Of a DNA stretch of 64,000 nucleotides, positions 49,916 through 60,942 are shown piece after piece. The position numbers and the translations under genes are program-made. A model generated the notes under the pieces. The model searched no databases, was not told where the DNA came from, and saw nothing but the letters and a program-made list of their open reading frames with translations. Numbering within the stretch: position 1 is the first letter of the stretch; every line of letters begins with the position of its first letter. The stretch is from Streptomyces sp. A3M-1-3 (GTDB lineage: Bacteria; Actinomycetota; Actinomycetes; Streptomycetales; Streptomycetaceae): positions 36,069 to 100,068 of the forward strand of contig NZ_JANAVP010000022.1 in the NCBI RefSeq assembly GCF_024213665.1, in the 5' to 3' direction.

Positions 49916-52852
49916 ATGATCCGTACCGACGCTCTGGACCGGCTGCCCGTCCGCCATGCCGTCCCCGCGCTGCTGGACGCGCTCGACGGGCACGGCAGCG
50001 CGGTGCTGTGCGCGCCGCCCGGCACGGGCAAGACCACGCTGGTGCCGCTGGTGCTGGCGGGGCTGGTGGGTGGTGACGACCGTCCCGTACGCAGGGTGGT
50101 CGTCGCCGAGCCCCGGCGGATCGCGGCGCGGGCCGCGGCGCGGCGGATGGCGTGGCTGCTGGGTGAGGACGTCGGGGGCCGGGTCGGGTTCACCGTGCGC
50201 GGTGAGCGCGTGGTGGGGCGCGGGACGGTGGTGGAGGTGGTCACCACGGGCGTACTGCTGCAGCGGCTCCAGCGCGACCAGGAGCTGGCGGGTGTCGACG
50301 CGGTCGTGCTCGACGAGTGCCACGAGCGGCATCTCGACGCCGATACGGTCGCCGCCTTCCTGCTGGACGTGCGGGCCGCGCTGCGGCCGGAGCTGCGGCT
50401 CGTCGCCGCCTCGGCGACCACGGACGCGGCGGGCTGGGCCCGGCTGCTCGGGGACGCTCCGGTGGTGGCGGCCGAGGGCGTGTCGTATCCGGTGGAGGTG
50501 GTGTGGGCGCCGCCGGCCCGGCCGGTACGGCCGCCGCACGGGATGCGGGTGGATCCGGCTCAGCTGACCCATGTGGCGTCGGTGGTGCGCCGGGCGCTGG
50601 CCGAGCGGGAGGGGGACGTGCTCTGCTTCCTGCCCGGGGTGGGCGAGATCTCCCGGGTGGCCGGGCAGCTGGGGAACGCGGGCGCGGAGATCCTTCAGGT
50701 CCACGGGCGGGCGCCGGCGGCAGTCCAGGACGCGGTGCTGGCGGGGTCGTCCGGCGCGCGCCGGGTGGTGCTGGCGACGTCGGTTGCCGAGTCGAGCCTG
50801 ACGGTGCCGGGGGTGCGGGTCGTCGTCGACTCGGGGCTGGCGCGCGAGCCGCGGATGGACCATGCGCGGGGGCTGGGCGCGCTGACGACCGTACGGGCGT
50901 CGCAGGCCGCTTCCCGCCAGCGAGCGGGCCGGGCGGGGCGGGAGGCGCCGGGGGCGGTGTACCGGTGCTGGGCGGAGGCCGAGGACGTACGGCTGCCGCG
51001 CTTCCCGTCCCCTGAGATCAAGATCGCGGACCTGGCCGCGTTCGCCCTGCAGGCGGCGTGCTGGGGCGATCCGGACGCGTCCGGTCTCGCGCTGCTCGAC
51101 CCGCCGCCGGCCGGTGCGATGGCTTCGGCGCGTTCCGTCCTGGCGGCGATCGGCGCGGTGGACGCGGCGGGCCGGGCGACGGACCGGGGCGTACGGATGG
51201 CCCGGCTCGGCCTGCACCCCCGGCTGGCCCGGGCACTCCTGGACGGCGCCCAGCAGATCGGCGCGCGGAGGGCGGCGGAGGTGGTGGCCCTGCTGAGCGA
51301 GGAGCCGCCGCGCGAGTACGGGGACGACCTGACGGCGGCCTGGCGCGCGGCACGCCGCGGCGCAGACGCGTACGCCGCCCGCTGGCGCACGGAAACCCGC
51401 CGCCTCGCCTCGGTGGCGGGGACGCCGGAGGCGGGCGGGACGCCGGAGGCGGGCGCGGGTGGGGGTACGGGTGCGGGCGGCCAGTCCGTATGGACCGACG
51501 ACCGCGCCGCCCAGCCCCCGGCGGCCGGGGCGCCGGGGGCGGCGGGGCGGGCCGTTGGCCACGGGCGCGACGCGGGAACGGGCGCCGTTCAGCCGGATGG
51601 CGCGAGTCGGCCACGGGCCGGGTCGGATGCGGGCGCGGAGCGGGCCGAGGGAACGGCCACCGCTTCCGCCGCTCGCGACGCACGGCCGGGCGCGGCACGG
51701 GGCGCGCAAGCGGACGCCGCGGGGGGCGCGCAAACGGGCACCGCACGGGGCGCGGTATCGGACGCAGCGCGGAGCGCGGCAGTGAACGCGGGCGCCGCGC
51801 GAGGCCCGGCAGCGGACGCGACGGCAGACGCGGCGCGGGGCGCGGCAGTAGGCGGGCCGCAGGGGGGTGGGGGGTTCAGTGACGATGCCGCCGCAGGGCT
51901 TGTTGCCGCGCTTGCGTTTCCTGAGCGGGTTGCCCGGACGCGGGGCGCCGGGGCGTTTCTCATGGTGTCCGGGACCGGGGCCGAGCTCGGGGAGGGATCT
52001 GGGCTGCGCAGTGCCTCCTGGCTGGCCGTGGCGGTGGCCGACCGGCCGGTCACGGCCGCCTCGGCGCGGATCCGGCTCGCCGCCGTCGTCGACGAGGCCA
52101 CTGCCCGCTCGGCCGCCGGGCATCTGCTCGCCTCCGGCGAGGAGGTCCGCTGGGACGGCGGCGATGTGGTCGCCCGGCGCGTGGAGCGGCTCGGGGCCGT
52201 GGAACTGGCGGTGCGGCCGTTGCGGGACGCCGACCCCGCTCTCGTACGGGACGCGCTGCTGGACGGGCTGCGCCGCGAGGGGGTCGGGCTGCTGCGGTGG
52301 TCGCGAGACGCCGGGACACTGCGGGAGCGGCTCGCGTTCCTGCACCGGGTGCTGGGCGGCGGCTGGCCGGACGTGGCCGACGGCGCGCTGCTGGAGCGTG
52401 CCGGGGAGTGGCTGGAGCCGGAGCTGTCCCGGGCCCGGCGCCGGGACGGCCTGGCGCGGATCGACGCGGGCCGGGCGCTCGGCCGGCTGCTGCCGTGGGC
52501 GACCGGGGAGGCCGCGCGCCTGGACGAGCTGGCGCCGGAGCGGATCGAGGTGCCGAGCGGCTCGCGGATCAGGGTCGAGTACGGCGGCGAGCAGCCGGTG
52601 CTCGCGGTGAAGCTTCAGGAGCTGTTCGGGTTGGCCGAGACTCCTCGGGTCGCCGGCGTGCCGGTGCTGGTGCATCTGCTGTCGCCGGCCGGGCGGCCGG
52701 CCGCGGTGACGGCCGACCTGGCGTCGTTCTGGCGGGAGGGCTACCGCTCCGTACGCGCCGAGCTGCGCGGCCGCTACCCCAAGCACCCGTGGCCGGAGGA
52801 CCCGGCGACGGCCGAGCCGACCCGGCACACAAACGCGCGGCTCAGGCGCTGA
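49916..52852 (+). CDS. hrpB: ATP-dependent helicase HrpB
   Basis: 978-residue DEAH/RHA-type helicase. Walker A is LCAPPGTGKTTLVPLVL near residue 35, the DEAH-class box is VVLDECHERHLDADT near 130, motif III is LVAASATTDAAGW, and motif VI is QAASRQRAGRAGREAPGAVY. The HrpB-specific C-terminal domain ends LASFWREGYRSVRAELRGRY, PKHPWPEDP. Between about 502 and 652 there is an Ala/Gly/Arg-rich low-complexity insertion, making the protein about 140 residues longer than usual (about 830). RNA or RNP remodelling is the assumed role. The last 11 bp overlap the convergent DUF3068 gene. Confidence 0.93.
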   Translation: MIRTDALDRLPVRHAVPALLDALDGHGSAVLCAPPGTGKTTLVPLVLAGLVGGDDRPVRRVVVAEPRRIAARAAARRMAWLLGEDVGGRVGFTVRGERVVGRGTVVEVVTTGVLLQRLQRDQELAGVDAVVLDECHERHLDADTVAAFLLDVRAALRPELRLVAASATTDAAGWARLLGDAPVVAAEGVSYPVEVVWAPPARPVRPPHGMRVDPAQLTHVASVVRRALAEREGDVLCFLPGVGEISRVAGQLGNAGAEILQVHGRAPAAVQDAVLAGSSGARRVVLATSVAESSLTVPGVRVVVDSGLAREPRMDHARGLGALTTVRASQAASRQRAGRAGREAPGAVYRCWAEAEDVRLPRFPSPEIKIADLAAFALQAACWGDPDASGLALLDPPPAGAMASARSVLAAIGAVDAAGRATDRGVRMARLGLHPRLARALLDGAQQIGARRAAEVVALLSEEPPREYGDDLTAAWRAARRGADAYAARWRTETRRLASVAGTPEAGGTPEAGAGGGTGAGGQSVWTDDRAAQPPAAGAPGAAGRAVGHGRDAGTGAVQPDGASRPRAGSDAGAERAEGTATASAARDARPGAARGAQADAAGGAQTGTARGAVSDAARSAAVNAGAARGPAADATADAARGAAVGGPQGGGGFSDDAAAGLVAALAFPERVARTRGAGAFLMVSGTGAELGEGSGLRSASWLAVAVADRPVTAASARIRLAAVVDEATARSAAGHLLASGEEVRWDGGDVVARRVERLGAVELAVRPLRDADPALVRDALLDGLRREGVGLLRWSRDAGTLRERLAFLHRVLGGGWPDVADGALLERAGEWLEPELSRARRRDGLARIDAGRALGRLLPWATGEAARLDELAPERIEVPSGSRIRVEYGGEQPVLAVKLQELFGLAETPRVAGVPVLVHLLSPAGRPAAVTADLASFWREGYRSVRAELRGRYPKHPWPEDPATAEPTRHTNARLRR

Positions 52853-53843
52853 CCGGCTGCGGGGCGGGGTCCGGCGGCTGGGCGGGTCCGCCGGGGCGGC
52901 GTCCGCGGGCCTCCAGGTAGAGGGAGAGCGCCAGGAGCCCGCCGCCGAGGGCCGGGAAGCCGACGGGCAGATACGTGCGCGTCATCATCAGCTTCATGCG
53001 GTTGGACTTCACCAGGCCGACCGTGTAGTCGAGGTAGTCGTCGCGCATCTTGACATGGCCGGCGAAGGCGGTGGCCTTCTCCATACCCAGCAGTGTGGAC
53101 GCGTTGCGCAGCTCCTCCCGGTGGATCTCCTCGCCTCGGACGGGCGCACCGGTGAGCGGCTCGACCCAGAACATGCGCTTGGTGGTGTACCAGCGCGTCA
53201 TGCCGGTCTTCTCGACCGTCTCCGGCGTGATGCCTTGGATCGGCATCTTCTTGGGCATCTTCACCTTGGTCCAGGGGATGGTCTGCTCGAAGTAGTAGAC
53301 CTCCAGGCCGCGGAAGTTCTGCGTGCCCTTGTAGTGGATGGGGGCCGTGATGCGCGCCTGCGCGTCGAAGTACCGGTAGTCCCGCTTCTCCGTGAGGAAG
53401 GGCCACTTGAACTCGATGCCCTCGCGCTTGACCATGTCGCCGTCGACCATCTCGCCGGTGGCGTGCACCGGGGCCTGGGTGCGGGCGTCGAAGATGTACC
53501 GCTCGGGGATCTCGGAGACCAGCTTCCCGTCCGGTCCCTCTACATAGGAGAGGGAGTCCCAGACGACGACGTCCCGCCCGGCGCTCTCCTCTATCTTCTT
53601 CGACTCCTCGACGTTGCCCTTGAGCGTCTGCACGATGGTGACCCTGGGGACCTGCTTGGCCTTGATCCCGGTGGGGTCGTTGTAGTCGAGGAGTGTCGCG
53701 GGCTTCGCCTCCAGCACCATCTCCTGGTACTGGCTCGCCGGGATCTCCACCACCCGGGCGAACATGTACCAGCGCAGCAGCGGTGCCATGGCGGTGAAGA
53801 ACACGGCGAAGGCAAGCAGGACAAGGCTCGCTCTGCGGCGCAT
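52842..53843 (-). CDS. DUF3068 membrane-anchored protein
   Basis: 333-residue protein with an N-terminal helix (ASLVLLAFAVFFTAMAPLLR), a long extracytoplasmic domain and a C-terminal helix (VGFPALGGGLLALSLYLEA) followed by a Pro-rich tail. Typical family elements are YQEMVLEAKPATLLDYNDPT, VVVWDSLSYVEGPDGKLV, GIEFKWPFLTEKRDYRYFD and FEQTIPWTKVKMPKKMPIQG. The family occurs in mycolata and Streptomyces near cell-envelope genes, function unknown. The 13-bp gap to the small downstream-strand neighbour SPW_0924-like gene suggests an operon with it. Confidence 0.9.
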   Translation of the reverse strand: MRRRASLVLLAFAVFFTAMAPLLRWYMFARVVEIPASQYQEMVLEAKPATLLDYNDPTGIKAKQVPRVTIVQTLKGNVEESKKIEESAGRDVVVWDSLSYVEGPDGKLVSEIPERYIFDARTQAPVHATGEMVDGDMVKREGIEFKWPFLTEKRDYRYFDAQARITAPIHYKGTQNFRGLEVYYFEQTIPWTKVKMPKKMPIQGITPETVEKTGMTRWYTTKRMFWVEPLTGAPVRGEEIHREELRNASTLLGMEKATAFAGHVKMRDDYLDYTVGLVKSNRMKLMMTRTYLPVGFPALGGGLLALSLYLEARGRRPGGPAQPPDPAPQPVSA

Positions 53844-53856
53844 GGCCGGCCCTCCT

Positions 53857-53997
53857 CTACTTTCCGGGGGCGTCGGGGACGCTGGTGAGCAGCGGCTTCG
53901 GCGAGGTCGTTCCCTCGGGCACGCCGATGGCCGTGACGCCGAGGACGAGGACGAGGGCGGCGGCCAGCCCGATGGCGGCGGCGACGAGGGCGCGCAT
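53857..53997 (-). CDS. SPW_0924-family small membrane protein
   Basis: 46-residue protein: one membrane helix (ALVAAAIGLAAALVLVLGVT) and the conserved end SPKPLLTSVP. It matches the Streptomyces small-protein family named SPW_0924. ATG at 53997 has GGGAGG 7 nt upstream; the longer open frame upstream is not supported. It lies 13 bp upstream of the DUF3068 gene on the same strand, so the two are probably co-transcribed. Confidence 0.8.
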   Translation of the reverse strand: MRALVAAAIGLAAALVLVLGVTAIGVPEGTTSPKPLLTSVPDAPGK

Positions 53998-54102
53998 GCC
54001 GGGCCTCCCGGATATCTGATGCGGCGTCAGGGCTGGGGCACCGTAGCAATGCGGGGACGAGATGAGAACACGTCGCACGCACGCGAAACCGCATACTTGG
54101 TT

Positions 54103-54139
54103 GTTGATGCACACCGCGTTGATGCACACCGCGTTGATC
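54103..54139. repeat. Tandem 15-bp repeat upstream of DUF4184 gene
   Basis: GTTGATGCACACCGC occurs twice in direct tandem (54103-54117 and 54118-54132) and a partial third copy (GTTGATC) follows. It lies in the divergent promoter region between the SPW_0924-like gene and the DUF4184 gene, about 25 bp before the latter's start. Confidence 0.9.
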
Positions 54140-54162
54140 TACAGCGGTCCCAGGGGGGAACC

Positions 54163-55029
54163 TTGCCGTTCACGCTCAGCCACGCCGCGGCGGTACTGCC
54201 GGGCATCAGGAGAAACGGCACTGCGCGCGGCCCGCTCATCGCCTCGGCCCTCGTCGCCGGTTCCTTCTCACCCGACATGACATACTTCGCCGACACGGCG
54301 ATCCCAGGCGCGATGCGGTTCGGCGATGTGACGCACTCGCTGCTCGGCATCCTCACCGTGGACGTCCTGGTCACCGCCGGGCTGGCCGGCCTGTGGCTGC
54401 TGCTGCGCGAGCCGCTGCTCGCTGTGGTGCCGTACCGCTGGCGCGGCCGTGCGTACGCCTTCCTGCGCGGGCAGGACTGGCGCGACCGCCCGCCCTTCGC
54501 GCTCGCCGCCTGGTTCTACGTCTCGGCGGTCGTCGGCGCCGCCACCCATGTGGTGTGGGACAGCTTCACGCATCTGGACCGCTGGGGCATGAAGGTCTTC
54601 CCGCTGCTCGGCGAGATCGTCGCGGGCTTCCCGATGTACCTGTACTTCCAGTACGGCGGCTCGGCGCTCGCGCTGGTGGCCCTCGGCTGGTTCATGGTGT
54701 CCGGGCTGCGGCGACAGCCGTACGCACAGGCGCCGGCCGACGTACCCGTACTGGACCGGCGTGAGCTGTGGTGGGCCGGCGGGCTGGTGGCGCTGTGCGT
54801 GCTGGCCGGGATCGTGCACCGATGCCTGCGCTGGTACGCGCACCTCGGGCAGATCAGCACGCCCCTCGACATCATCCCGACGGCCTGCTTCGGGGCGGGC
54901 GCCGGACTCGCCCTGGGGCTGGTGCTGTTCGCCGTGGGCGTGCGCCTGCTGCACCGGTCGCGGTCGAAGCCCCCGGCTCCTCCCGCTCCCCCGCTGCCGT
55001 CGGTCCGTTCCGGTACGGGATCACGCTGA
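54163..55029 (+). CDS. DUF4184 membrane protein (TTG start)
   Basis: 288-residue integral membrane protein. Family features are LPFTLSHAAAVLPGIR at the start, LIASALVAGSFSPDMTYFAD, THSLLGILTVDVLVTAGLAG, VVGAATHVVWDSFTH and several later helices. The initiation codon appears to be TTG at 54163, because the family begins exactly at this residue and AGGGGGGA lies just upstream; no ATG or GTG fits. Function unknown. Its 3' end overlaps a bidirectional terminator shared with polA. Confidence 0.87.
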   Translation: MPFTLSHAAAVLPGIRRNGTARGPLIASALVAGSFSPDMTYFADTAIPGAMRFGDVTHSLLGILTVDVLVTAGLAGLWLLLREPLLAVVPYRWRGRAYAFLRGQDWRDRPPFALAAWFYVSAVVGAATHVVWDSFTHLDRWGMKVFPLLGEIVAGFPMYLYFQYGGSALALVALGWFMVSGLRRQPYAQAPADVPVLDRRELWWAGGLVALCVLAGIVHRCLRWYAHLGQISTPLDIIPTACFGAGAGLALGLVLFAVGVRLLHRSRSKPPAPPAPPLPSVRSGTGSR

Positions 55030-55044
55030 TCCCGCACCGGAACG
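55006..55044. terminator. Bidirectional terminator between DUF4184 gene and polA
   Basis: CGTTCCGGTACGGGATCA and TGATCCCGCACCGGAACG form an 18-bp stem with a single A/C mismatch around a CGC loop. It spans the DUF4184 stop and ends 22 bp before the polA stop, so it can serve both convergent genes. Confidence 0.85.
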
Positions 55045-55066
55045 CACCGGAACGCATCGCCTCCGG

Positions 55067-57817
55067 TCAGTGCGCGGCAGACTCCCAGTCGTCGCCCACG
55101 CCCACCGACACATCGAGCGGAGCGCGCAGGTCGACGGCGGCGGCCATCTCCCGGCGCAGGATCTTCTCGACGGCCGCGCGCTCACCCGAGGCGATCTCCA
55201 GCACGATTTCGTCATGGACCTGGAGCAGCATCCGGGACTTCAGCTTCGCCTCGGTCAGCGCCCGGTCGACATTCAGCATCGCGACCTTGACGATATCGGC
55301 CGCCGTGCCCTGGATCGGGGCGTTGAGCGCCATCCGCTCGGCCGCCTCGCGGCGCTGGCGGTTGTCGCTGTTGAGGTCGGGCAGATAGCGGCGGCGGCCG
55401 AGCATCGTCGCGGTGTACCCGGTGGCCCTGGCCTCCTCGACCACACGCCGGAGATAGTCCCGCACGCCGCCGAAGCGCTCGAAGTACGTGTCCATCAGCC
55501 CACGCGCCTCGGCCGGTTCGATGTTCAGCTGCTGGGAGAGGCCGAACGCCGAGAGCCCGTAGGCCAGTCCGTACGACATGGCCTTGATCTTCCGGCGCAT
55601 TTCCGCGTCGACGGCGGACTTCTCGACGCCGAACACCTGGGAGGCGACGGTGGTGTGCAGGTCCTCGCCGGAGGTGAACGCCTCGATCAGGCCCTCGTCC
55701 TCGGAGAGGTGGGCCATGACGCGCAGCTCGATCTGGCTGTAGTCGGCGGTCATCAGCGACTCGAAGCCTTCGCCGACAACGAATCCGCGCCGGATGGCCC
55801 GGCCCTCGTCCGTGCGGACCGGAACGTTCTGCAGGTTCGGGTCGGTGGAGGAGAGCCGTCCGGTCGCCGCCACTGTCTGGCTGAACGTGGTGTGGATCCG
55901 GCCGTCCGCCCCGATCGTCTTGATCAGGCCCTCGACGGTGGACCGCAGCCGGGCCTGCTCACGGTGGCGCAGCATGATCACGGGCAGCTCGTGGTCGGTC
56001 TGCGCGGCCAGCCAGGCCAGTGCGTCGGCGTCCGTGGTGTAACCGGTCTTGGTCTTCTTGGTCTTGGGCAGGGCCAGCTCGCCGAAGAGGACCTCCTGCA
56101 GCTGCTTGGGCGAGCCGAGGTTGAACTCGTGGCCCACCGCCGCGTGCGCCTCCTTCACCGCCTGCTGCACCGCGCCCGCGAACTGCTGCTCCATCGCCTC
56201 CAGATGGGCGCGGTCGGCGGCGATGCCGTGCCGCTCCAGACGGGCCAGGAGCAGTGAGGTGGGCAGCTCCACATCGTGCAGCAGCCCGTTCGCGCCGACC
56301 TCGGTCAGCTTCTCGCCGAACGCGTCGCCAAGGTCGAGGACCGCGCGGGCCTGCGTCATCAGGGCGTCCGCCTCGGCCTGCTCGTCGCCGCCGAAGGCCA
56401 GTTGCCCGTCCACGGCCGCCGGGGCCAGCTCGCGGTGGAGGTACTCGACGGACAGGGCGTCCAGGGCGAAGGAACGGCGGCCCGGCTTGACCAGGTAGGC
56501 GGCGAGGGCGGTGTCCATGGTGACGCCCTCGATCCGCCAGCCGTGCTCCGGGAAGACCCGCAGCGCGCCCTTGGCGTTGTGCATGACCTTCGGCTTGGCC
56601 CGGTCGGCGATCCAGGCGGCGAACGCCTGCTCGTCGGCCTCGTCCAGCTGGGACGTGTCGAACCAGGCCGCGGCGCCTCCCCCATTGCCTTCGGCATGGG
56701 AGGTACCCCCAGCACTCGCCAGCGCGATCTCGCTGACGCTGCCCGTGCCCAGCGCCCACGCGTCGACCGTGGCCACGCCGAGCGGCTGCGCGCCGTGCCG
56801 CTCCAGCCAGGGTGCGAGCTCGCCGGAGCCCAGTGCCGTGCCGTCCAGCTCGACGCCGGCGGCCGGAGCCGGCGCCTCCTCCTCGGCAGCTCCCGGGTCG
56901 ACCGCGAGGAGCCGCTCGCGCAGGCTCGGGTTGCGGATCTCCAGTACCTCCAGGACGCCCTTGACGGCGGCCCGGTCGTACGGAGCGCGCTCCAGATCCG
57001 CCGCGGTCTTGGTCAACTCCACGTCACGGACCAGCTCGGTCAGGTGGCGGTTGAGCTTGACCGACTCCAGGTGGTCGCGCAGGGCCTGCCCGACCTTGCC
57101 CTTGACCTCGTCGGCCCGCTCCACCAGCTGCGCGAACGAACCGAACTGGTTGATCCACTTCGCCGCGGTCTTCTCGCCGACACCCGGGATGCCCGGCAGG
57201 TTGTCCGACGGGTCGCCGCGCAGCGCGGCGAAGTCCGGGTACTGCTGCGGGGTCAGCCCGTACTTCTCCCGGACCTTCTCCGGGGTGAAACGGGTCAGCT
57301 CGGAGACACCCTTGGTCGGGTAGAGCACGGTGGTGTGCTCGCTCACCAGCTGGAAGGAGTCCCGGTCACCGGTGACGATCAGTACTTCGAAGCCGGCCGC
57401 CTCGGCCTGGGTGGCGAGGGTGGCGATGACGTCGTCCGCCTCGAAGCCGTCCACCGCGAACCGATGGGCGTTCATCGCGTCCAGCAGCTCGCCGATCAGC
57501 TCGACCTGCCCCTTGAACTCGTCCGGGGTCTTGGAGCGGTTCGCCTTGTACTCGGGGAAGTCCTGCGAGCGCCACGTCTTGCGGGACACGTCGAAAGCCA
57601 CCGCGAAGTGCGTGGGCGACTCGTCGCGCAGCGTGTTCGCCAGCATCGACGCGAAGCCGTAGATGGCGTTGGTCGGCTGTCCGCCCGCGGTCGTGAAGTT
57701 CTCCGCGGGCAGCGCGAAGAACGCCCGGTACGCCAGGGAGTGCCCGTCCATGAGGAGCAGGCGGGGACGGTTGTCTGCGGTGTTCTTCGATGCGTTCTTC
57801 GATGCTGTCTCTGCCAC
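55067..57817 (-). CDS. polA: DNA polymerase I
   Basis: 916-residue repair and Okazaki-fragment polymerase. The N-terminal 5'-3' exonuclease has RLLLMDGHSLAYRAFFALPA, VDGFEADDVIATLATQAEAA and GDPSDNLPGIPGVGEKTAAK. The middle 3'-5' exonuclease-like domain lacks the DxE proofreading residues, as in other actinobacterial Pol I. The polymerase has motif A LMTADYSQIELRVMAHL (near 695), motif B RRKIKAMSYGLAYGLS (near 750) and motif C LLQVHDEIVLE (near 865). GTG at 57817 begins VAETASKNASKN; the ASKN duplication is encoded by a direct repeat. A palindromic repeat is inserted in frame near residue 370-380. Confidence 0.96.
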   Translation of the reverse strand: MAETASKNASKNTADNRPRLLLMDGHSLAYRAFFALPAENFTTAGGQPTNAIYGFASMLANTLRDESPTHFAVAFDVSRKTWRSQDFPEYKANRSKTPDEFKGQVELIGELLDAMNAHRFAVDGFEADDVIATLATQAEAAGFEVLIVTGDRDSFQLVSEHTTVLYPTKGVSELTRFTPEKVREKYGLTPQQYPDFAALRGDPSDNLPGIPGVGEKTAAKWINQFGSFAQLVERADEVKGKVGQALRDHLESVKLNRHLTELVRDVELTKTAADLERAPYDRAAVKGVLEVLEIRNPSLRERLLAVDPGAAEEEAPAPAAGVELDGTALGSGELAPWLERHGAQPLGVATVDAWALGTGSVSEIALASAGGTSHAEGNGGGAAAWFDTSQLDEADEQAFAAWIADRAKPKVMHNAKGALRVFPEHGWRIEGVTMDTALAAYLVKPGRRSFALDALSVEYLHRELAPAAVDGQLAFGGDEQAEADALMTQARAVLDLGDAFGEKLTEVGANGLLHDVELPTSLLLARLERHGIAADRAHLEAMEQQFAGAVQQAVKEAHAAVGHEFNLGSPKQLQEVLFGELALPKTKKTKTGYTTDADALAWLAAQTDHELPVIMLRHREQARLRSTVEGLIKTIGADGRIHTTFSQTVAATGRLSSTDPNLQNVPVRTDEGRAIRRGFVVGEGFESLMTADYSQIELRVMAHLSEDEGLIEAFTSGEDLHTTVASQVFGVEKSAVDAEMRRKIKAMSYGLAYGLSAFGLSQQLNIEPAEARGLMDTYFERFGGVRDYLRRVVEEARATGYTATMLGRRRYLPDLNSDNRQRREAAERMALNAPIQGTAADIVKVAMLNVDRALTEAKLKSRMLLQVHDEIVLEIASGERAAVEKILRREMAAAVDLRAPLDVSVGVGDDWESAAH
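56676..56712 (-). repeat. Palindromic repeat inserted in polA
   Basis: On the polA strand CTGGGGGTACCTCCCATGCC, then GAAGGCAATGGGGGAGG, forms a hairpin with a GAA-type loop. It resembles a dispersed palindromic repeat I remember from many Streptomyces genomes. It is in frame and encodes Gly/Ser/His/Ala-rich residues in the exonuclease-like domain. Confidence 0.65.
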
Positions 57818-57941
57818 GCCCCCGATCCTAGGCCGCACCACTGACAATCCCTTCCGCCGGCCGTCCCCGGCACACGCTGTCAGTAGCGCGTGACACCATC
57901 GCAGACGTACGCGAGAACCATCCCGCTCAAAGAGGAGCGCC

Positions 57942-60260
<2,319 letters not shown>

Positions 60261-60349
60261 CCGCCCCCGGCTAAGCGTTTGCTCAGGCACCCTGATAAGA
60301 CGGGTGCGCACAGCAATCGAACACCCGCAGACGATCGGAGCCGGGCCCC

Positions 60350-60826
60350 ATGGGCGAGCAGACCACCGTGCAATTCCCGCAAGAGATCATCGACGAGTAC
60401 GCGGCCCTCGGCGTCGACCTGCCCGCGCTCTTCTCCGCCGGCCACCTCGGCAACCGCATGGGCGTCCAGATCATCGAGGCGGCCCCCGACCGGGTCGTCG
60501 GCACCATGCCGGTCGAGGGCAACACCCAGCCGTACGGGCTGCTGCACGGCGGGGCCTCCGCGGTGCTCGCCGAGACCCTCGGGTCCATCGGCTCGATGCT
60601 GCACGGCGGCAGCTCCAAGATCGCCGTAGGCGTCGACCTCAACTGCACGCACCACCGAGGCGTGCGATCGGGCCTGGTCACCGGGGTGGCAACCCCCGTA
60701 CACCGCGGCCGCACCACCGCGACCTACGAAATCGTGATCACGGACGAGCAGGACAAGCGAGTCTGCACGGCCCGCCTCACCTGCCTCCTGCGGGACGCCA
60801 CCGCGGGCGGCACGACGGGCGCCTGA
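60350..60826 (+). CDS. PaaI-like hotdog-fold thioesterase
   Basis: 158-residue acyl-CoA thioesterase of the PaaI/YdiI group. The hotdog-fold signature is YGLLHGGASAVLAETLGSIG, with catalytic Glu and Gly residues, preceded by GTMPVEGNTQP and followed by VGVDLNCTHHRGVRSGLVTG. It hydrolyses acyl- or aryl-CoA thioesters, in the paa or menaquinone type of pathway; the precise substrate is unknown. It starts 90 bp after the molybdoenzyme gene and could share its transcript. Confidence 0.9.
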   Translation: MGEQTTVQFPQEIIDEYAALGVDLPALFSAGHLGNRMGVQIIEAAPDRVVGTMPVEGNTQPYGLLHGGASAVLAETLGSIGSMLHGGSSKIAVGVDLNCTHHRGVRSGLVTGVATPVHRGRTTATYEIVITDEQDKRVCTARLTCLLRDATAGGTTGA

Positions 60827-60911
60827 CGACGGACAGCGGTCCGGCACCCGCACCGGAGCCGGACCGCTCCGCCGCCCCTCTGACGGGGCTTTCCCGATTC
60901 CAGACCGTTGT

Positions 60912-60926
60912 GTCACCGATCGTGAC
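60912..60926. promoter_or_regulatory. GTCAC-N5-GTGAC palindrome
   Basis: GTCACCGATCGTGAC is an inverted repeat of GTCAC half sites, 16 bp before the lipoprotein start. Its position suits an operator or an overlap with the transcription start. No regulator is assigned. Confidence 0.4.
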
Positions 60927-60942
60927 GACTTAGCGTTCCCTC

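Noticed and set aside
56276..57844. Plus-strand frame opposite polA
   Set aside because: Shadow of polA; the His/Arg/Leu-rich translation has no family features.
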